Assembly (NCBI GenBank): GCA_030637365.1
Contig: DAOWGR010000142.1
Span: forward strand, 1 to 9,225
Source: Elusimicrobiota bacterium
GTDB taxonomy: Bacteria > Elusimicrobiota > Elusimicrobia > Elusimicrobiales > UBA9959
Direction: 5' to 3'
DNA: 9,225 nt
Below, in pieces: positions 1 through 5,760 of this stretch. A program made the translations under genes and the position numbers. Each line of letters begins with the position of its first letter. Position 1 is the first letter of the stretch. A model generated the notes under the pieces. It searched no databases. It saw nothing but the letters and a program-made list of their open reading frames with translations, and was not told the DNA's origin.

Positions 1-1
1 C

Positions 2-937
2 GCTGAAGTTCTTACCAAATACGCGAAACTTTGGAATGTGCGCTCATTAATGGTTGTTCCAATCGCTTTACACGGCAAAATTATAGGAGTTTTAAGAATT
101 GGAAGTTCAAAAGAAAATTTCTTTACCGAGGATCAGCTTGAATTTCTCGCGATTATCGCCGATGAACTCGCTTTAATAATAGAAATGGTGACGCTTTACG
201 ATAATCTTTCAAAAACAGCGAAAGAATTGGCTCAATCAAACAATATGAAAGATGAATTTTTGGCGGCGGTCAGTCATGAATTAAAAACTCCTCTCACCAC
301 CATAAAGGGTTTTATTTCCGTGGTATTAAGCGGCGATGCGGGGGCTTTGACGGAGCAGCAATCCAAGTTTCTCAATATTACCGATCAAGCCGTCGGCAGA
401 TTGAACAGTCTGATATCGGATCTTTTGGATTTATCTCGTTTGAAGGGCAAGGTTGAAATGGAATTTGAAGAGGTTTTGATTGAAGATTTGATAAAACATT
501 CAACAAGCAATCTTATTTTTAAGGCCAAAGAGAAAAATGTCAAATTACATTCAAAAATAGATAAAAAGTTAAAATCGGTTATGGCGGATCCAAAATGGAT
601 GATGAGAGTTGTGGATAATCTTCTTGTAAATGCCATAAAGTTTTCCAAAAACGATTCTAAAGTCGAAATTACGGTTAATAATAAAGGGGACGCGCTGGTG
701 GTGGGGGTAATTGATTCGGGGCCGGGAATAGAAAAAAATGAGCAGCGATTGATTTTTGATAAGTTTTATCGGGGAAAAAACAATTCCAACAAAACGCCCG
801 GCACCGGTCTCGGTCTTGCCATCAGCAAATCGGTCGTGGAAAAACACGGCGGGAAAATCTGGGTTGAATCTGAAATAAATATGGGAGCTAAGTTTTTCTT
901 TGCTCTTCCGTTTTCAAAAAAAGAGTTGAAGGTTTAA
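2..937 (+). CDS. Sensor histidine kinase with GAF-like and HisKA/HATPase domains (5'-truncated)
   Basis: The reading frame is open from the window edge, so the true start and any N-terminal sensor lie upstream; 311 residues are visible. The first ~60 resemble the end of a GAF domain (VVPIALHGKIIGVLRIGS, then an EDQLEFL helix). A short coiled linker leads to the HisKA helix with the H-box SHELKTP, whose phospho-accepting His is visible residue 92 (275-277). The ATPase domain follows: N-box DNLLVNAIKF (about 205-214), G1 box DSGPGIE (from 238), F-box FDKFYRG, and G2 box GTGLGLAIS (from 267). All catalytic motifs look intact. Family knowledge says it autophosphorylates on His and passes phosphate to a response regulator. 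No regulator is in view, so the signal and target are unknown. No transmembrane segment is visible in this part. Its stop is 18 nt before the next gene's start, so co-transcription is possible. Confidence 0.93.
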   Translation, partial: AEVLTKYAKLWNVRSLMVVPIALHGKIIGVLRIGSSKENFFTEDQLEFLAIIADELALIIEMVTLYDNLSKTAKELAQSNNMKDEFLAAVSHELKTPLTTIKGFISVVLSGDAGALTEQQSKFLNITDQAVGRLNSLISDLLDLSRLKGKVEMEFEEVLIEDLIKHSTSNLIFKAKEKNVKLHSKIDKKLKSVMADPKWMMRVVDNLLVNAIKFSKNDSKVEITVNNKGDALVVGVIDSGPGIEKNEQRLIFDKFYRGKNNSNKTPGTGLGLAISKSVVEKHGGKIWVESEINMGAKFFFALPFSKKELKV

Positions 938-955
938 AAAAGTGGGGAGATAAAC

Positions 956-2059
956 ATGAACAAAGTATATATCGTTTTGGCAATGGGGGTTATGGTTTTT
1001 GCCGGCTGTAACGGCAAGATTAATTTACTGGGCAACAGCGGGACCCAGAAAATTGCCGCGCAGGGTTTGGCCAAATATGATAAAAGAGATATTAACGCTT
1101 CAAAGTCCATTGCTTTATTTGAAGCTCAAAAAAACGCCGTTTCAAAGATAAGCGCTCTTTTTATGGGCTCGTCTTTCGCGGATGGGGAGGCTTTGCTCGG
1201 AAAAAGCGTTTTTAAAAACCCTCAGCTATACATAAAAAAATATAAAATAAGCGAAGCTTTAAAATACGGCAAACACTATAGAATTAAAATTACCGGGCGC
1301 ATTATGCCGAATGAAATAATAGCCGAGCTTCAAAGCCGCATATCCGTTCACAAAGGTGAAGTCAGGATTATGCTGTTGATTAATGAAACTTATTCGGGCA
1401 AGACTATTTCCGGCGGTTACGCGCGGAAAGGTTTTATGTCCGCTTTTAAAGAGTCGGGCGGTTTTAAATTTATGGATTTGCCCGTAATCGGAGGAAAAGT
1501 TTTTTCATTAAGCGAAGCGGCGGCGCTTAATGTTGCGGAAAATAAAGGCGCCGATGTTTTAATGATAGCGACGGCTTCAGCGGATAAAATGAACGCTTCC
1601 ATGACGGGTTTTGCTTCGGTTAGCGCCGAAATATCGCTTAAATGTTTTGATGTGTCTTCAGGAAAGTCCGTTTATGAAAGATTTTTAAAAGCCAAGGCCA
1701 TTGATGTGTCGGGGGAAAAAGCCGCGGCGGCGGCTTTAATTTCCGCGGGGAAAATGATAGCGAGTGAGGCAAGCGTTAAGATAGCCGCGTCTTTACCGCG
1801 AAAATCACCGTTAAAACTTACGCTTATGTACGCGGATGAATTTGATAAATTGAAAAAGTTTTCAGATATTCTGATTTCGTTTGAAAATGTTTCGGATATA
1901 AGGCTTCAAAGCTGGTCTGACGATATAGCCGTATTTAATGTGTATGGCGAAGATCTCGCGGGAGAAGAATTCGCCAGCTCGATTTTGCGCAATAAGTTTT
2001 CTTTATTAAATCTGGAAAATGTAAGCAATAATGAAATAGTTTTTAGTTTTATGCGTTAA
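956..2059 (+). CDS. FlgT/LPP20-like outer-membrane lipoprotein
   Basis: A 367-residue protein starting at ATG 956, with a strong Shine-Dalgarno GGGGAG (944-949) 6 nt upstream. The N-terminus is a lipoprotein signal with lipobox FAGC, so Cys18 is the predicted lipidated residue. Asn at +2 is not an inner-membrane retention signal by the E. coli rule, so the outer membrane is likely. Residues ~35-130 (GLAKYDKRDINASKSIALFE..., ending in a KHYRIKITGRIMP strand) resemble the N-terminal domain of FlgT and LPP20-type lipoproteins. Residues ~134-280 look like an alpha/beta CsgG/TolB-N-type domain: IMLLINE strand, long helix, GADVLMIATA strand, then two strands and an Ala-rich helix. Residues ~285-367 form a small alpha/beta domain I do not recognise. 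The family call rests on pattern, not a search. It leads a run of three lipoprotein genes and probably acts with them. No flagellar gene is nearby, so a flagellar role is not implied. Confidence 0.7.
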   Translation: MNKVYIVLAMGVMVFAGCNGKINLLGNSGTQKIAAQGLAKYDKRDINASKSIALFEAQKNAVSKISALFMGSSFADGEALLGKSVFKNPQLYIKKYKISEALKYGKHYRIKITGRIMPNEIIAELQSRISVHKGEVRIMLLINETYSGKTISGGYARKGFMSAFKESGGFKFMDLPVIGGKVFSLSEAAALNVAENKGADVLMIATASADKMNASMTGFASVSAEISLKCFDVSSGKSVYERFLKAKAIDVSGEKAAAAALISAGKMIASEASVKIAASLPRKSPLKLTLMYADEFDKLKKFSDILISFENVSDIRLQSWSDDIAVFNVYGEDLAGEEFASSILRNKFSLLNLENVSNNEIVFSFMR

Positions 2060-2060
2060 C

Positions 2061-2100
2061 AGAGTCCGGGGCGTCGCGGAGTCTTAGTGTCTGAGAGTCG
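2061..2100. repeat. Degenerate 8-bp periodic array in the spacer
   Basis: The trinucleotide GTC recurs at 2064, 2073, 2081, 2089 and 2097, that is with spacings of 9, 8, 8 and 8 nt. It is embedded in similar GC-rich octamers of the kind RGAGTCNN. The array starts just after the stop codon of the upstream lipoprotein. It is followed by a tiny perfect hairpin (2102-2116, 5-bp stem and 5-nt loop). Degeneracy is high, so the period could partly be chance. It gains weight because three other spacers show a similar period. Confidence 0.45.
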
Positions 2101-2142
2101 TTATGCTTGTGGCATACAAACAACAAACAGGGAATTAATAAG

Positions 2143-2763
2143 ATGAAAAAAAATATTTTTCTAATTATAAGCGCGGCGTTTTTTGTAGCTTGTTCGGCTT
2201 CCATGTCAAAAAACAAAGCGAATGAAGCGTGGGTAATGTCCGGTGATTTAAAAAACGCTTCCGTGATTGTATTGCCTTTTGAAAATCAAACGACTGATTT
2301 AGCCGGACACACAATGCTTCGCGAAATGATTGTTGATAAATTTTCCAAATGGGGCTATCATACGCTTGAAATAAAAGAGATAGATGAAAAACTTAAAGAA
2401 AACGGAATTACCGACGGAGGACAACTTCCTTATATAAACGAGGATACTATTTTAAAACTATTCGGCCCTAAAATCGCTTGTTATGGAACCGTTGAAGCTT
2501 TTACATTTCAAAATTTGGGTTTTATCGTGCGAAAGAAGGTTGTTTTGGAGATTAAAATAGTTTCATTGGCCGATAATAAAATTATTTTTAAAAAAACCGT
2601 GACTGGCAGCGATACAAAATTTTATTTATCCAAGGATGAAGCAAAAAAAGCTTTTGTTGAGCAGATGGCTCTTAAATTGGTAAGCAATATGCTGAAGTTT
2701 CCTCTGAAAAAAGAGGCTCGCGCGGCTATAAAGAAAATATTTAAAAAAATACCAAAAAGATAA
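2143..2763 (+). CDS. DUF799/GNA1162-like outer-membrane lipoprotein
   Basis: A 206-residue lipoprotein. An in-frame TTG at 2107 would give a longer protein, but ATG 2143 is preferred: it puts the signal peptide at the very N-terminus and has AGGGA (2129-2133) 9 nt upstream. The signal peptide ends in lipobox FVAC, with Cys17 lipidated and Ser at +2 (outer membrane likely). The mature protein resembles the DUF799 / GNA1162 lipoprotein family. A strand VIVLPFENQTTD (from residue 41) is followed by a helix with L..MIVDKFSKWGYHTL, then IDEKLKENGIT and a LKLFGPKIACYGTVEAF segment, matching the family's order: N-Q-T-T-D, a G-Y turn, a D-E/N-G-I-T motif, then F-G-x..A. A VLEIKIVSL..NKIIFKK hairpin and a very Lys-rich C-terminus follow. 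GNA1162 homologues occur beside CsgG-type genes in Neisseria and other proteobacteria, and the next gene here is CsgG-type, which supports the call. The biochemical function is not established. Confidence 0.75.
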   Translation: MKKNIFLIISAAFFVACSASMSKNKANEAWVMSGDLKNASVIVLPFENQTTDLAGHTMLREMIVDKFSKWGYHTLEIKEIDEKLKENGITDGGQLPYINEDTILKLFGPKIACYGTVEAFTFQNLGFIVRKKVVLEIKIVSLADNKIIFKKTVTGSDTKFYLSKDEAKKAFVEQMALKLVSNMLKFPLKKEARAAIKKIFKKIPKR

Positions 2764-2784
2764 GTTTTGCGCGTGGCGCAAAAC
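2764..2784. repeat. Perfect 9-bp inverted repeat directly after a stop codon
   Basis: GTTTTGCGC (2764-2772) and GCGCAAAAC (2776-2784) are exact reverse complements around a 3-nt loop GTG. The first arm starts at the base after the TAA of the DUF799-like gene. No T-run follows, so it is not a classical intrinsic terminator. It could stabilise the 3' end of the upstream message, give partial termination, or be part of a repeated intergenic element, since it runs directly into an 8-bp periodic array. Confidence 0.7.
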
Positions 2785-2816
2785 AGCGCTACAGCGCGGC
2801 AGTGATGCAGTGTGGC
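2785..2816. repeat. 8-bp degenerate tandem array, four units, consensus AGYGNKRC
   Basis: Four consecutive octamers start at 2785, 2793, 2801 and 2809. Each begins with AG, has G at position 4 and ends with C. Examples are AGCGCTAC (first) and AGCGCGGC (second). The same kind of array is found at 5681-5712, and the two share the 10-mer AGCGCGGCAG exactly. It is much more GC-rich than the spacer that follows it. The in-frame GTG at 2802 lies inside this array and is not taken as a gene start. Confidence 0.6.
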
Positions 2817-2900
2817 AAATGGAAGCAAAGAAGTCGGAATTATCTAATAGGTTTGTGTTTGAATCTTAGTCTAAATCTGCTGTTGAAAAAGGAGAAAAAA

Positions 2901-3839
2901 ATGAAAAGAATCATATTGTTGTGTCTTATTCCGGCATTTGTTTTGGCGGCTTGCGCGCCGTCCAAATCGGTTAGGAAATCTCAGGCGATGAGTGTTAAAG
3001 AAACGGAAAGAGTTAAATCCAAATATACGGGGCCCAAGCGCAGAATAGGAGTTGTTGAATTTTCAAATAAAACGGCGTATGGAAAGGGAAGGCTCGGCAG
3101 TTCGGCTTCCGATATATTGATAACCGAGCTTGTCAAATCCGGCAAGTTTATAGTGGTTGAGCGCGGCAGAATGGAAAAACTTATGGAAGAACAAAAATTT
3201 CAAGCGCAGGGAATGGTTGATTCAAGGACTGCCGTAAAACTTGGAAAAATAATGGGGCTTGAAGCTATTGTGCTTGGAACGGTATCGCAATTTGGGGTTA
3301 AAACCGAAGGCCATGATTATTTAATCAAACAGGGGAAAAGGCAAATAGCCGAAGTTACCGTTGAAATAAGAGTGGTTGATGTTGAAACCGGACAGGTTAT
3401 TCTCGCCGATTCGGGAAAAGGCATTACAAAGCGCAAATGGGGAAGTTTTCTCGGCATGGGAACCAAAGGCGGCTATGATGAAACTTTGGAAGGTGACGCT
3501 TTGAGGGCTTCCATTGTGCAATTTGTGGACAATATAATGAACCAACTGAATAAAAAACCTTGGTCATGCATGATAGCCGACGCTTATGAAAATGAAATAT
3601 ATCTTAATGCCGGACAGGAGTCGGGCATTAAAATAGGGACAAAACTTAAATGTTATCATCAAGGCGCGGCAATACGAGATCCGGGTTCAAATCTTATTAT
3701 AGGCCACAGAGAAAAGTATATAGGCGAGGCTGAGGTTGTAAGATATTGCGGACAGTCGGGAGATTGTTCCATAGCCAAGATTGCTCGCGGCGGCGGCGCT
3801 TCTCCGAAGAAAAAAGATATATGCCGTTTGGCAAAATAA
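2901..3839 (+). CDS. CsgG-family outer-membrane lipoprotein with FlgT-C-like C-terminal domain
   Basis: A 312-residue lipoprotein starting at ATG 2901, with GGAG (2891-2894) 6 nt upstream. The upstream in-frame GTG 2802 would bury the signal peptide and is rejected. Lipobox LAAC gives lipidated Cys18, with Ala at +2 (outer membrane likely). Residues ~44-216 match the CsgG family: RRIGVVEFSNKT strand, SSASDILITELVKSGKFIVVERGRMEKLMEEQKFQ, then GLEAIVLGTVSQF, then VEIRVVDVETGQVILADSGKG. CsgG itself is the nonameric secretion pore for curli, but many homologues have other or unknown roles. Residues ~218-310 form an added beta-rich domain (IYLNAGQESGIKIGTKLKCYHQG, IGEAEVV) like the FlgT C-terminal domain, with five Cys (223, 251, 283, 289, 308) that could form disulfides in the periplasm. 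No curli fibre gene (CsgA/B/E/F) is visible, so another substrate or a structural role is more likely. It is the third of three adjacent lipoprotein genes. Confidence 0.88.
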   Translation: MKRIILLCLIPAFVLAACAPSKSVRKSQAMSVKETERVKSKYTGPKRRIGVVEFSNKTAYGKGRLGSSASDILITELVKSGKFIVVERGRMEKLMEEQKFQAQGMVDSRTAVKLGKIMGLEAIVLGTVSQFGVKTEGHDYLIKQGKRQIAEVTVEIRVVDVETGQVILADSGKGITKRKWGSFLGMGTKGGYDETLEGDALRASIVQFVDNIMNQLNKKPWSCMIADAYENEIYLNAGQESGIKIGTKLKCYHQGAAIRDPGSNLIIGHREKYIGEAEVVRYCGQSGDCSIAKIARGGGASPKKKDICRLAK

Positions 3840-3892
3840 AAAAACAGTGAATAGTGGCAAGTGGATTGGGTAGCAAGAGGCAAATTAAAGAG

Positions 3893-3914
3893 ATTAAGTA
3901 ATTAAGAAATTAAG
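3893..3914. repeat. AT-rich 8-bp tandem array, ATTAAG spaced exactly 8 nt
   Basis: ATTAAG occurs at 3893-3898, 3901-3906 and 3909-3914, at an exact 8-nt period with two variable bases between copies. A near copy, ATTAAAG, lies at 3884-3890. The unit differs from the GC-rich arrays elsewhere in the window but the period is the same. Confidence 0.6.
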
Positions 3915-3947
3915 TTAAATAAGATTTGTAGAAGCAAAAAATAACTT

Positions 3948-4011
3948 TCCCGCATCGGCTACTCTCCCGCATCGGAAAATTTGGCATAAAGCCAAATTTC
4001 TTATGCGGGAG
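3948..4011. repeat. Tandem TCCCGCATCGG pair and long imperfect hairpin
   Basis: TCCCGCATCGG occurs at 3948-3958 and again at 3965-3975, 17 nt apart. CTCCCGCAT (3964-3972) is the exact reverse complement of ATGCGGGAG (4003-4011). Nested inside, AAATTTGGC (3977-3985) pairs exactly with GCCAAATTT (3991-3999) around the loop ATAAA, with a small internal loop between the two stems. The upstream copy of TCCCGCAT could compete for the same ATGCGGGA arm, so two exclusive folds are possible. No T-run follows on the + strand. On the - strand the 3' side runs into a T-rich stretch (complement of 3936-3942). Confidence 0.65.
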
Positions 4012-4042
4012 TGGGTCGGGTAGGAACGGATTGGGTAGAATA

Positions 4043-5677
4043 ATGTTATCAAAATTTTGGAGTTTGGGCCTTAAAGGAATGGATGGTTTTATTGTAAGCG
4101 TGGAAGTGGATATCGCTTCCGGCTTGCCCACCTATTCCGTTGTCGGTTTGCCCGATACTCCAATAAAAGAATCAAAGGGCAGAGTTATAGCGGCTATCAG
4201 AAACTCAGGCTTTGATTTTCCCGCCAGGAAGATTACCATAAATCTGGCGCCGGCGGAAATCAAAAAAGCCGGAACTCATTTTGATCTTCCCATGGCTTTG
4301 GGTATTTTGCTCTCTTTGGGAGAAATAAACAATTCCGGCGAATCCGGGTTTTCGAGTTCGTATCAGGCGAAAAAAAGCGAAGGCGGTTTTAATTTAACCG
4401 AAGTTGCGCGATCTGCGGGAAGCGCGGCGGCTGAGAAAATAAAGAATACCGCGTTTATCGGAGAGCTTGCTTTGGACGGAAGTTTAAGGCCGGTATTCGG
4501 CGTTTTGCCCATGATTATGGCTCTTAAAAAGAAGAACTCCAAAATTAAAAATATTATTGTGCCGTCAGGAAATAGCGAGGAAGCGGCGGCGGCGAAAATA
4601 AACGCTCTTAAGGCCGATTCCATTAAAGATATTGTGAACTATTTAAACGGCGAAGGAGAGCTTGAGGTTTGTCGAAAAAGCGAAAAAAATGAAGAAGTTC
4701 AAATTTCGGAAGATTTTAGCGAAGTTAAGAGTCAGGCTTTCGCCAAACGAGCTCTTGAAATAGCGGCGGCCGGTTTTCATAATGTGATTATGGTCGGACC
4801 GCCGGGTTCGGGTAAAAGCATGCTTTCAAAGCGTTTTCCTTCCATTTTGCCGTCTTTAAGTTATGAAGAATGTCTTGAAGTTACAAAAATTTATTCAATT
4901 TCAGGTTTAATAAAATCTTCAAAACTTATGTCTTTGAGGCCTTTTAGAAATCCTCATCACACTATTTCAAATGCCGCTCTTATAGGCGGCGGTTCCAATC
5001 CAAGGCCGGGAGAAGCGTCTCTGGCGCATTACGGAGTTTTATTTTTAGATGAATTTTCCGAATTTTCAAGAGCCGCCATAGAATCTTTAAGAGAGCCTTT
5101 GGAGTCGCGGGAAATAACGATCGCCAGGGTTAAGGAGAGCATTGTTTATCCGGCTAAATTTATATTGATTGCCGCCATGAATCCCTGTCCCTGCGGTTAT
5201 CTTTCTCACCCTCAAAAAGAATGCGCGTGCACGCCTTTGCAGGTTCATAAATATCGTTCCAAAATATCGGGGCCGATATTGGATAGAATAGACATGCATA
5301 TTCAGCTGTCTCCTATAAAATATGACGAGTGGGCGAGTTTGCCGTCGGGTGAAAAATCGTCCGATATTAAAAAGAGAGTTTTAGGCGCCGTAGCTATTCA
5401 GCAAAAGAGATTTTCAGGCTCCAAAACCTCAGCCAATTCGTTTATGTCCATCAGTGAGATGAAAAAGTATTGCAAGATTCCGGAAAGCGCCGGCAGAATA
5501 CTGGAGATTGCCATGAATAAAATGGGTTTTTCAGCCAGAAGTTTGGATAAGATTTTAAAAGTTTCAAGAACCATCGCTGATTTGGAAGGCTCTGAAGATT
5601 TAAAAAAAGAGCATATAATGGAAGCTGTTCAGTATAGAATACTGGATAAAGTCGGAGATATGGCGCTTAAGTATTAA
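4043..5677 (+). CDS. comM: ComM-type Mg-chelatase-like AAA+ helicase (natural transformation)
   Basis: A 544-residue ComM/YifB-family protein. ATG 4043 is chosen over the in-frame TTG 4031 because ComM proteins start close to this point (MLSK followed by LxGxDxxxVxVEVDIxxGLP). The ribosome-binding site is weak. ComM is a hexameric helicase that promotes branch migration when taken-up DNA is integrated. Residues ~1-200 form the ChlI-type N-terminal domain (VGLPDTPIKESKGRV, ITINLAPAEIKKAG). The AAA+ core has Walker A GPPGSGKS (252-259) and Walker B LFLDEF (333-338). Next comes NPCPCGY (380-386), with Cys382, 384, 394 and 396 as a probable metal-binding or structural cluster, then LDRIDMH. The C-terminal domain ends with ARSLDKILKVSRTIADL. 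Residues ~96-135 are an extra Gly/Ser/Ala-rich stretch where most ComM have a short linker, which explains its length above the usual ~500. All catalytic motifs look intact. Confidence 0.95.
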   Translation: MLSKFWSLGLKGMDGFIVSVEVDIASGLPTYSVVGLPDTPIKESKGRVIAAIRNSGFDFPARKITINLAPAEIKKAGTHFDLPMALGILLSLGEINNSGESGFSSSYQAKKSEGGFNLTEVARSAGSAAAEKIKNTAFIGELALDGSLRPVFGVLPMIMALKKKNSKIKNIIVPSGNSEEAAAAKINALKADSIKDIVNYLNGEGELEVCRKSEKNEEVQISEDFSEVKSQAFAKRALEIAAAGFHNVIMVGPPGSGKSMLSKRFPSILPSLSYEECLEVTKIYSISGLIKSSKLMSLRPFRNPHHTISNAALIGGGSNPRPGEASLAHYGVLFLDEFSEFSRAAIESLREPLESREITIARVKESIVYPAKFILIAAMNPCPCGYLSHPQKECACTPLQVHKYRSKISGPILDRIDMHIQLSPIKYDEWASLPSGEKSSDIKKRVLGAVAIQQKRFSGSKTSANSFMSISEMKKYCKIPESAGRILEIAMNKMGFSARSLDKILKVSRTIADLEGSEDLKKEHIMEAVQYRILDKVGDMALKY

Positions 5678-5680
5678 AAT

Positions 5681-5712
5681 AGCGCGGCAGAGCAACAGCG
5701 CGACAGTGCGAA
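5681..5712. repeat. 8-bp degenerate tandem array, four units, related to 2785-2816
   Basis: Octamers begin at 5681, 5689, 5697 and 5705. Each starts with AG, has G at position 4 and C at position 5, and the first three end in C. Examples are AGCGCGGC and AGCGCGAC. Between the two loci, AGCGCGGCAG is exact (2793-2802 and 5681-5690), and ACAGCGCGRCAGTG matches 13 of 14 bases (2791-2804 and 5695-5708). It sits 4 nt after the comM stop codon. Confidence 0.65.
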
Positions 5713-5760
5713 AGTAAAAAACAACTTATGCGCTTGAACGCTTATAAAAAGGAGAAAGTT

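Larger units (their letters stand above)
3863..4038. repeat. Direct repeat GGATTGGGTAG flanking the hairpin region
   Basis: The 11-mer GGATTGGGTAG is present exactly at 3863-3873 and 4028-4038, with a 9/11 match GGGTCGGGTAG at 4013-4023. The exact copies bracket about 154 bp that hold the AT array and the long hairpin. They may be target-site-like flanks of an inserted element or members of a dispersed repeat family. Confidence 0.5.
3840..4042. other. 203-bp repeat-rich spacer between CsgG-family gene and comM
   Basis: This is the longest non-coding stretch in the window. From left to right it holds degenerate AGTGGCA-like units (about 3846-3862), the first GGATTGGGTAG copy (3863-3873), an AT-rich 8-bp array (3884-3916), a tandem pair of TCCCGCATCGG, a long imperfect hairpin (3964-4011), and a second GGATTGGGTAG (4028-4038) just before comM. 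I could not pick out a convincing sigma-70 promoter, although comM probably needs one here. No ORF on either strand has the look of a real gene. Confidence 0.6.

Noticed and set aside
2102..2116. 5-bp hairpin before the DUF799-like gene as a regulatory element
   Set aside because: A 5-bp stem with a 5-nt loop is common by chance and lies too far from the start codon to hide the ribosome-binding site clearly.
2107..2142. TTG start extending the DUF799-like lipoprotein
   Set aside because: It would bury the signal peptide. ATG 2143 has a better-spaced AGGGA.
2802..2900. In-frame GTG extension of the CsgG-family gene
   Set aside because: It lies within the 8-bp array, lacks a ribosome-binding site, and would place 33 residues before a clear lipoprotein signal peptide. 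ATG 2901 has GGAG 6 nt upstream.
956..3839. Curli secretion operon
   Set aside because: Only the CsgG-type pore family is present. No CsgA/B/E/F-like or CsgD-like gene is visible, and the CsgG protein carries an extra domain.
3846..4038. Possible CRISPR array in the comM spacer
   Set aside because: The repeats are 6-11 bp with irregular or very short spacing. There are no 25-37 bp repeats or unique spacers, and no cas genes.
5728..5760. Upstream ATG of the LysM gene
   Set aside because: It has no Shine-Dalgarno and adds charged residues before the signal peptide. ATG 5761 has GGAG 6 nt upstream.
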